A stretch of 64,000 nt of DNA, taken from NCBI GenBank assembly GCA_022829145.1, contig CM040743.1, forward strand, positions 24,030,646 to 24,094,645. The letters are read 5' to 3'. How positions within the stretch are numbered: the stretch's first letter is position 1; each line of letters opens with the position of its first letter. The stretch is from Albula goreensis. Its lineage: Eukaryota; Chordata; Actinopteri; Albuliformes; Albulidae. Shown here piece by piece: positions 55,017 to 64,000 of the stretch. The position numbers and the translations under genes are program-made. The notes under the pieces are model-generated. The model worked only from the letters and a program-made list of their open reading frames with translations, was not told the origin of the DNA and made no database searches.

Positions 55017-55839
55017 GATCAATTCACAATGTTACAAGCTTGTCATCTGTAATTTCAAAATAGTAATTGTTAATGATATAGTAAGCAATATAAGAATCAT
55101 CCTCCAACAGCAATTTCTAGAGACAGAATAATATATTTAGCATTCACCCATGACTGCAATGGTTCCATGACAGGATGGGCTCCATGTTTAAGGTTGCCAG
55201 AGTTGAGGATATACCTGAAAATTGTATGGAGGAATTTGTTTTAGAAATAATGTATAGGAGTCAATAGTAGATAGGGAAACTTAAGCAGTTTGGTTAACAG
55301 ATATGAGAATTTGTGAAAAATGGGGGACATTACAAAATAATAACACAAACATCTGGCAACATTGTCCATTGCAGGGTAGCATTATGTACTGAAACCTTAG
55401 AGGGGAGCCTCCATAAACAAATATTGGGGAATTGTAGTTTGACAGGAGAGGAAACACTGGACATGTCACGCATACAGGAAATTGTAGTTATTGGGGGTTG
55501 CGACTTCACTGAACCAAAAACAGGAGGAAATACCATCTAGTATCAGATGAGAGTAGCTCCACTCTAATGGAATTCATGAAAGTTAATTTCAACCATCACC
55601 AGAGAACACACTCCCTTCAATAAGCACCCACAGAAAAACACCTGCACAAGCTTACTCAAGGACAGAGGGATGTGAAGCATGTGAGCATACATGCACTCAT
55701 ACTAGCACACAAAATAGTGCCAACCTCCACATCAAAAGAAAGCTATTACTCCTTTTTCTTATGAGATCCTATCCATTTCTGTTAGAGAGTCCTGTTGCTC
55801 ATTCAGAGATTTGATTCTTTCTCAGTATCTCCCTTGATG

Positions 55840-56260
55840 TACTGCTGTATGCTGCGCCTCCAGCTCCGGATAGCAGTGCAGCGTGCAGATTAGCACACTG
55901 CTGTAGCATAGCTCATGTTATCACCCACATTGCTGATGCGCTCATCAATCAGATCCCTGTTTCCCTATCATGCACATGGGTACATCAAGGCCGTACTGGG
56001 AGTGGCTTCAAGCGCACCCTGAGCACGCTGTTATTTATAACTCGGAGCCTGTGTGCGAGCTCTGATATCCTTATGGTTAGGCTTCTCAGCCCAGGTCCAG
56101 AAGGGCTGTAATCTTTACTCCATTAAAACTCTCAGAACTGCGGAGAGATGTTAAATTGGTTGGTAAGTAAATGCCTGGGTGGAACGAAAGCCATGGAGCC
56201 CTCTGGGAAAAGGGCTGAGAAGCTCTGCCGCAAGGGAACAGCATCACCGCTGACATATAA
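55840..56260. promoter_or_regulatory. Possible conserved noncoding block
   Basis: A low-repeat, GC-balanced stretch with GATAGCAGTGCAGCGTGCAG, GCTGATGCGCTCATCAATCA and a TTATTTATAACTCGGAG word. No alignment was made; the call rests on composition and motif texture. Confidence 0.2.
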
Positions 56261-59079
56261 TTTCTGTGTATAATGCGTGTGCGTCTGTGTCTGTTTATCT
56301 CTGCATGTGAGTTTCATACATGCATCTGTGTGTATGCATGAGTACATAAGAGTATGTGTGTGTGAGTGTGTGTTTTTTTGAGCATACACATGTCTCAATG
56401 ATTGCTTTTGTTTGTTGTGCCTAAATCAAACTTAGCTCATTTTCTGTAACATTAATTTAGGTTTCACATTAAGGTACATTAAAAAGCCAGGAAATAAAAC
56501 ATTGGTTGCAAATAGTTTCTTATTACTGCATTGTAAGGTACACTTTCTGCCTGATCATTCACTTATAATCTTGCAGCATGTGACATTTACATTTGAAACA
56601 TTGCACAGATATCCATATCATTGTCACAACGCCTGCAAATTCATTTTCTTGGTCAATTTTCTTCTGTAACTATCATAAAATTTTGCTAATTAATTTCAGT
56701 GGTAAGAATCACATCCAGGGTTATAGAACATGTGCACTGTAAAAATAATCCATTGGTTAGCCATTAGCAATTCTAAATTGTGTAAGCTGATTTCTGTGGT
56801 ACATGATTTTGATCACTATATCTGGATTCTCATTTAGGATGACTGATTCAAAGGAATGCAATTGATTTATTACTTAGCTGAGTATTATATTCCTCTTCCA
56901 TATCAACTCAAAATAAATGCTTAAGATCTGTGAATTTTTCATATTTTTTTGCCTGAACTCAAGTTAACTAGGTAACATTTAATCATCTCTTAGTTTCACT
57001 CAGCAATACACATGTTATATCTACTTCATACTATAAGGAATATGTTTACTTATTTCAGTGAATCTATTTTAAAATGTTTCACGTTCCTTTTTAGTATAGC
57101 CTTGGACATTCTAAAACCTAGTGACGTGCAAACATTAGATATTGCATAAATGCAAGAAACTGTGAATACATGAGTAAAAAAGCAAAAACTCATTTGAAAA
57201 ACTGAGAACAACAGAGAAATACGTAAGGACATAAGCTAGCCTATATGCTAAACCTAACAGAACTGTAATCAAGAGCTCAGCAGAAACATCTCTGGTATCC
57301 AGGACCATGGTTGCCTACTCCTGTTCTACCATGTCATGACACTTGTCTAGGTAAGCAATTAAAGTGTGGTGCTAACAAGTGTCATAAACTGAACAAATCT
57401 GAATTCTGTGAAAAGCCATTTCATACAATCTGCAGTTTTGCATTAGAATAAGATAAATGGAATGTTCCATGAAAGTCTAATTTTATGCAGGATCCAGACA
57501 TGCCTGTGCATAAATCATATGAAATACTCAGAAAGCTATCAGGCTTAATCACAAAAACAGTGATTATGTCAGGGCTGAAGATATATTGGTGACAAAGCCC
57601 TCAGTGCACTCCAATACCCAAACCAGTGATTTATCTTCATTTTTCAGGCCAAACCAAGCTGTTCTGTTCAAGGACGAATCCCAAAATTCAACCAAAAGAC
57701 CATTTTGAAAGTAATTACATGCAGTTAAACAAGAGAATAGACTGATGTATGCTCATGCAATTTGCTTTCATAATTTAAATTCACCAAATCAGTACATATT
57801 CATGTCCTTGGGTGCACCTGCAGAACGTGCCAATCCAAAATGGTTCTTTCAGTTTTTAGTTGGTTGCATCATTATATCTATCATCTATGCTTCAACATCA
57901 ATTTACGTACCAGTTCTGGTATAAAAAGTGCAGATGCAATGCATGCGTGTGAGCTCAATGTGCTAATTTCTAAACCTTTCAGCTGGTTTTCTCATGCCAC
58001 AGTGCCTTGTATGCGCCATTTTCCAACCTACAATGTCACAGCAAGGTTGCCAGATTGCTTGATGTCAGCTGAGAAGCTTAATCCTGGGTTGCTGCTAATG
58101 CCTGGAATTGAACATACTAAGCTTGAACAAGGATAAAGACAGAAATTCATGATTAGAAGAGGCATTTTCATTGTAAAGTGAACTCAAATCGCATGTGATA
58201 AATATTTATTGCTAATGTAGCTAATACAGATATATAAATTCCACTGCTGTCAATGAGTACTATTCTGTTCAATCCTGTCACACTTACACTGCATTTTAAC
58301 AGCCACAAACATATATATTGGCCAGATTCTATGTGTAGTCCTCAAATGTATTATATTAAACATAGGTATGATTTATACCCACCTTAGAAAATATGAAATG
58401 TATATCAATGTTTGGACTCTATTGATTTTTGTTTCTACTCTGTACTGTGATTTTTTATGCATTTGCGCTAAGTGCCCACCAGCCAGCTGTTCCAAAGCAC
58501 AATTCAATATGAAGAGGATTTTATTGCACTTTTTGCCATGATTACTTTAGTTTTATGCTGACTAAGTTCAAGTTCACCTCAATTAGAGAGAAAATTAGAA
58601 AGAAAGCAATCAACATGATTGCCTATCTGACATTTTAATTAGTACACCACACACACTGAGGCACACACACACAAGTATAGACACACACATACACTTATAC
58701 ATGCACATATACTCACACACACACAGAATCCCATATTCTTCACCAGTTTTCAGTAAAACAGATGACAAGCCCAGGAGCTTAAGGAACACTTTGATTGGAC
58801 GTTAATCATGGCTGATTCACACTCATAATGCACAAACAGATTGCCATTCCTGACAGTCTTTCATCATGCTGGTGCAGTATAATGCAATTAGAACAAATCC
58901 TGTTTACTTTATGATCCTCCCACTTGTTGGAACGACCTCCAAATGTTCACTTAAACCAGCACTAGTCCACTTAATCTGACGATACAACATTAAAACAAAC
59001 ACAGAGCCACCAACAAAGTTCTCATCGCATATAAACAGTCTGCCAGCCCCGGTTCCATTTTAGACAGCACATCTGGACC

Positions 59080-59330
59080 ACCTGTGAAGGCAGTAATAGC
59101 CTATAATGGTAGTGCAGTGTGGTGAAGCTGTGCTCCTCCTAACGGGCCAGGGCCATTAGGAGCTAATTAAAGCCTGGTCCAATGTTGACTGGGGCACTTC
59201 TGACAGACAAAGGTGTTTTTCTGCTGGCCACAGAGGGAGACATTAGCCTTTGATTCACGACTTCTGTCTTGCTGAAGGAGGTACTCAGGGCGTGATCATG
59301 TCTTTTGCGTTTGAAGGAAAGAGCAAGCTG
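59080..59330. promoter_or_regulatory. Possible conserved noncoding block
   Basis: Contains GGGCCATTAGGAGCTAATTA, an inverted homeodomain-like pair, followed by GACAAAGGTG and CCTTTGATTC TCF/SOX-like words. Inference from motif texture only. Confidence 0.25.
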
Positions 59331-61439
59331 AGATTTTTAACCAATGGACTGTTCTCTTGTATTGTTTTCCCTCTTTTTTTCCAGCTTGTGCCTCTTGAGT
59401 TACTTCTTTGTCACCCACATCTACATCTTTTGCTCTATAGGTGAAGAAGGTCGTAGAAAGCCATACAGTATTACCTGAGAACTACTGGCAATTTGACAGT
59501 GGCCATCTTGCTTACTGATGAAAAGTGGCAGCATGTTGACAACTGTCAGACTACTGGATGGAACTAATGTGACTAATGTAACCTGAGTAACTCTGTTAGA
59601 TTTAACCCACTTTAGTAACCCAGCAGGGAGAAGCAAACTTAATCCATTCCATGTCATTTTCACTTACTGGCCAACACTCATAATGGGCACTCTTGATGTT
59701 TTAGCCTTTTGTTGACCTTGAGGATTCATTTGAATTCTGTGTGGACTGGCCATACTCGGAAACCTGCGGATATCAGGAAAATGTCAGGTTTTTCTAAAAC
59801 TGACATCAAAACAAGGAAATTTTGTGGACAAATAACACACCAGAATCACAAGCACTCAAGTGTGGCATATCTATCATTACTCTTAATGGAAGGCTTTCTT
59901 TATTTATAAGAAAACTGTGACCATGGTGGAAAATAACAATTTACTGTCAGTAGATGAAAAGCTTGAAAACAGATAAGACATTATGTGAACCAGCCTTTAT
60001 GCGAAAAACATCCCTGTGAACAAAAATTGTCAGTGCAGGTGAGCGTTTAAAAGTGGTTATTGGCAAAGAGAATCATAAACTGAGGATGCAAATTTCAAAG
60101 GAAACACGTAAAAAAAAACAGAATGACGGTGATTATAGTGAATGTGATAATTACGACCACTATGAATGTCTCTGGTGATTCCCTTGTGGACAGGATTCAG
60201 CAGGGAATTCTGTAGAAATGACAAGAGGGCACCAATGAAATTCAACACACCACATCTCTCAACTTTAAAGACTACTATGAGCTATGAATTTGGACCAGAG
60301 GATATGGCATTGGACATTGGGATTGCATTTGAATTAGAGCTGTTCTTTTTTTTTTTACAAGAGACTTCACATCAATCCAGCAATACAAAAGAGAAAACAC
60401 TCCCTTAATATTTTTAGCATGGTTAGCATGGAAAGCTACTTTAAAGTAGCTGACAAGAGACTGCCAATTAGGGGGAAGGCTAATGCACTGGTCAACCAAT
60501 GAATGTACTATCCATCTAGGCATTCTGGGTAAGGCCATGCAGTATATGCTGCATTAGCGGGCATCACTGACTCCTGGGGGTGGCATTTGCATATCAGTGT
60601 TAGGATAAAGGCCAGAGGCTTCCATGAAATCTATCAAGTTAAACAAAGCAAAGGGGCAACATGTGTCAACCCCGCCCTCTTCTGGCCCTTCGCCTCCCAA
60701 TTACGCACCTTCTGTCTGCCCCAGTCTCATTATGTATCCCATGGGGCCAAGCAAACAAGTAGTAAAAACCCAACAGTCATTCTAAATGGAGACAGAAAAG
60801 GAAAATAAATGTTCTCTTGGGGCATTAAACTACCTTCCCAACCAGTATTCATTATACTGTAAAACAGGTACTGAATTATCTCCAGAAAGCTGAAATTCCT
60901 TCTTTACCCATAGCACGCCATACATTTTCATGACAGACAATATAACTGCAGGAGAAATAAGTAGGCCTACGACACCTTCTTATCATGACATTACTCATAC
61001 TTTTTTACACCTTTAATGCTTTAACACATTTTCAGTGTGAACAGCATCATTTTAATTTTAGATGTGACTACTTTCCTTCCTAGATAAAGGGAGGCCCCGT
61101 CACAATTTCTCTGGAAAAAAGAGAGTAAAAAACCATGAAAATATACAATACATAAAAAGGTATATGTATGCATGTAAGTATTTATTTGTATGTATCTGCA
61201 GTGTTTTAAATTATAGAATAGATAGGGGGTGCATGAGGATTTGTTTCCTTGATGAGTGTGCGGCACTAAAATACAATAAGATGCTAAATCCCATTAAATC
61301 TCCATTAAGACATCCTTCCATTTCTGCGTGTGAAGTTTACAGTGAAGGAGAGCGACTGCAGAAAATGCCTAAGCCGCGAGGAATCAGTGATCTGAAAATA
61401 TGACCTTTGGCTCATTCTCTGAAGAAAATGAGCCGCACC

Positions 61440-61700
61440 ACTGCTGCGCGGAGGGGGAGTAATGTACAGTTTTATTGGAAATGACTTTCCCCACTCCTTT
61501 ATTGATTAGGCCTTTTGATTCACAACCAATTACCGCATGTATGTAAAGGTACTTTGCGCAGGAACCGAGGGAATGGCCTCAAAAGAGTTTGACAAAATTG
61601 AATTAGCTGGAGGTCACCCTTGGAAAATTAATTATGACTCCACCGCACAGTAATGAGGTACAGTGCCGGTGACACACATTCCTATCCCCACCTTAATGAA
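61440..61700. promoter_or_regulatory. Possible conserved noncoding block
   Basis: A low-repeat stretch with CTTTATTGATTAGGCC, CACAACCAATTACCGCATG, GAATTAGCTGGAGGTCACC and AAAATTAATTATGACTCC. It is dense in TAATT homeodomain cores and has a nuclear-receptor-like AGGTCA half site. Confidence 0.25.
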
Positions 61701-62071
61701 CATCCACTGAGAAAACACCATTCCGTCGGTATGATTCTTCTATAGGCTCAACTCTGCTGCACTCTCACATGAAAGATGTGGAAATGCAGCTCCACCATCT
61801 ACAGTCATATAAAAGTGACTACAGTTCCCCATGAATTACGGTAATGTTGGCCAACAAAGGCTGACTCATACGGGAATGAGTCTCTTGAGGCAGGAAGAGT
61901 TATATACACACGAAATCCCTAAAATAGCAGAGCAGAACAGAATCTCGAAGAGGAATCAGCATTGTTGTGGTACGTATTACTGTCGTGTGCTGATGTCACC
62001 TCCTGGATTGTGCCACGGTGCTTCGCTGTCGAAAGAGGTATCGGAATCCTATTGCACAACAGGTCAATCAG

Positions 62072-62126
<55 letters not shown>
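62072..62126. repeat. (CA)n microsatellite
   Basis: About 27 CA units with one early interruption. A second, shorter CA array lies at 62251-62272. Confidence 0.95.
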
Positions 62127-62131
<5 letters not shown>

Positions 62132-62250
62132 AACAGAGATCACCCAAATGATAGGAAGTTTGATATGGAAATTATTTAAAAGGGATTTTAAGTTATGAAT
62201 CTAAATCACTCAAAACAAATTTAAAAAACAGAATGTGTACAAACACAGTC

Positions 62251-62272
62251 ACACACACACACACACACACAC
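62251..62272. repeat. (CA)n microsatellite
   Basis: Eleven AC units, about 125 bases right of the longer array. Confidence 0.95.
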
Positions 62273-63223
62273 TCACAGAGTTAGCTGTGAAGCTGCCAAG
62301 ACTCCAGAGAGGACAGGTAATTGCATCCCCCCCAGCCTGAGCGGTAGATTGTGTGAGGCGGCATTCACAGAGCGAAAGGTCTCTCCACTGATGCTGAGGC
62401 TTATAACAGGATCAACCTCGCTCCCTTAGCCGCGGCTGCAGACACCCGCTGGGTCTTATTTACAATCTGAGGAAGTTAAGAGCTGATGGAGTATGACTTT
62501 CATTTACTTGCCTGCATACCTTTTTTTCCACAGACAGTGGTACTGCAGCAGGGTGACATTTAGCTACAATCACCATGGTGTCTGCCACCGTAACAATGTT
62601 CTATAAACTGGTCCTTTTCTGTCCCAATTCCCCTGCCCCCCTCTAAATCCTTCTTCCCAGACTAGTTCATTTCTCATATTTCCCCTGTGGGGTCGATTAC
62701 TTCCCTGTTTCCCTGAAGGTACTCAATAATTACACACTTCATTTATCAGTCTAGTCATACATTGAGGCACTCTCCATTCTCTAGCTTTCTCTTCCTCATC
62801 CAGTGAATTACCTATATTGTGACAATTATGGAATCTAAATTGTGGAAAATATATGGATCCTATACATTTTTGGAAAGCATTTAATATATATTTTTTTCAT
62901 GGTGATACGCTATTTTAGTTCCATCTCAGTTTATACTGATCGGAGTTAAAGTTCCTGGGAGGAATAGTAGCTACAGGTTTTGTTCCCACCTGTGCTGCCC
63001 CTACCTGTAAGTGAGACTCCTACACTAAAGAATACCCTGACCAAAAAAATAAATAAATTTTTAAAAAAGATAATCAATTTGATGACAATCGACAGCTCCG
63101 TGCCAGCCACTAGAATAATATGACAGAGACGGTGAAGGCGATGTTCCCATGAATACGAGAGCAGGACTGAAATGTTGCATTGAGGACATGTTGCGTCAGG
63201 CCAGTTCCAGGCAGACCTGTCAC

Positions 63224-63453
63224 CTGTACTATCCCCCGACATCAGTCGCGCGCGGTAGCCCGGGAAACCCGTCAGGATGGATGCGCCGCCGCCTCTCCTC
63301 GGCTCCTGTCATTAGAGCTGGAGAGCACATCCAGCGCCGGAGCTGTCAGCGCCCAGGCAGCTCTCAGGCAGCTTCCTGCTCAAACGTCGGGATGACAGGA
63401 CGCAGGAGGACCTTGTCAAGCAAGGCAGCGAGAGCCGGTCAACGCTCCTCATC
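63224..63453. promoter_or_regulatory. CpG-rich block, possible promoter or 5' exon
   Basis: About 20 CpGs fall in roughly 215 bases, far above the surrounding AT-rich desert, including GTCGCGCGCGG and GCGCCGCCGCC. On the minus strand a long pyrimidine tract leads to an acceptor-like CTGTAG at 63459-63454, and a donor-like ACAG|GTGACA sits at 63224/63223. These would bound a 230-base exon. All its frames are short, so it could only be noncoding or a coding start. A promoter of a neighbouring gene, in either direction, is the alternative reading. Strand is unresolved. Confidence 0.35.
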
Positions 63454-63459
63454 CTACAG

Positions 63460-64000
63460 ACGGAGAGAGAGAAGGAAATGGAGAGTGAGGTGTGGGGGTG
63501 GGGGTGGGGGCTAGCGGAGTTTTGGAGGGGACTATTCTTCATGCATTCCGCACTGCATGTCCAATGCTCTCTGCCAATTCAGGAGTCCTGCACAACCATG
63601 TCGTCAAAGCTACTCGAAATGTGAATATAATCTAGACAGGAAGAGAGAGAAGGTCATCTCACAGGCATATTCTAATGGAAACAATGGTGCAATCAACTAC
63701 CCAAAGATGTAATTCATTAAAAAAACTAAAAGAAAACTATGCTTCAAATTAGAGTTATGAGTTTGCGAAAGCTACAAAAGGTAGGAAATTCAAATGAACA
63801 CATTAGCTTTCAACTTGACCTGTGCTCTGATGAATGTTTCAAGCACACACTGATACTTGCTATGGGACTGTAACCATGTTGCTCTACCGTTGTTAAAAAA
63901 ATGCATTCATCACTAGTCAGCTGATGAATAAAATTTTCAATTAACCTGCCAAAGAGATACTTTTAGAGGAATTACTTTTAATATAATCGTTGGGCCAATG
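63460..64000. other. Right edge of the window, no gene seen
   Basis: A GA/GT-rich patch at about 63465-63520 and then AT-rich sequence with no open frame of note. Confidence 0.5.

Larger units (their letters stand above)
55017..63220. other. Intergenic, 8.2 kb, no gene seen
   Basis: No recognisable gene. It contains a GT-rich patch near 56275-56400, CA-rich sequence at about 58645-58728, CA arrays at 62072-62126 and 62251-62272, and several possible regulatory blocks. ZNF143-like words GGGAATTGTAGTTT near 55429 and ACTACAGTTCCC near 61819 are present. Open frames are short. Confidence 0.55.

Noticed and set aside
61831-62151. 106-codon open frame ending in a His-Thr repeat
   Set aside because: The repeat is the translated CA microsatellite; the rest is without similarity.
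63149-63514. 121-codon plus-strand open frame
   Set aside because: Low-complexity, Arg/Ser/Gly-rich product from a CpG-rich block; no domain.

Overview
This window is vertebrate nuclear DNA, almost certainly from a ray-finned (probably teleost) fish. It holds one protein-coding gene, beta-catenin (ctnnb1, or its teleost co-ortholog), with a compact vertebrate exon structure. The repeats are of fish type: a Tf1/sushi-type Gypsy element, Tc1/mariner relics, tRNA-derived SINE fragments, and long CA and poly-T tracts.

Positions 1-17,310 are the beta-catenin locus on the plus strand. A TATA-like element and a YY1-like site near 484-517 lead into a noncoding exon 1 (about 512-685). A 9.1-kb intron 1 follows, then exon 2 with the start codon (ATG at 9852), then exons 3-15 ending with TAA at 15869-15871. 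A 3' UTR intron and a long 3' UTR exon close the gene, with polyadenylation signals at 16984 and 17284. From memory of the human gene, the internal exon lengths I could compare match, and the 3' UTR is recognisably similar. The exception is exon 10, which is one base short. That puts a TGA at 13993-13995, after residue 525 of an otherwise intact 779-residue protein. It is either a base-call error in a C run or a real lesion.

Positions 17,310-64,000 look like a gene desert. I find no convincing exon there. It holds microsatellites, a LINE ORF2 tail fragment (about 30.39-30.69 kb), two SINE fragments (28.05 and 41.0 kb), two Tc1/mariner relics (40.8 and 45.0 kb), a triple 35-bp tandem repeat (29.1 kb), and several low-repeat blocks that look like conserved noncoding regulatory DNA. 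A CpG-rich block at 63.22-63.45 kb may be a promoter or first exon of a neighbouring gene.

The largest insertion is a complete-looking Ty3/Gypsy chromovirus at 49,583-55,011 on the minus strand. It has a CATAT target duplication, nearly identical 565/566-bp LTRs, and gag, protease, RT, RNase H, integrase and chromodomain regions. Its reading frames are broken in about five places. The 10 bases just inside its 5' LTR are exactly complementary to the predicted 5' end of its own transcript, which is the self-priming arrangement of the Tf1/sushi group. I see no CRISPR array, no tRNA or rRNA gene, and no clear sign of an undescribed gene system.
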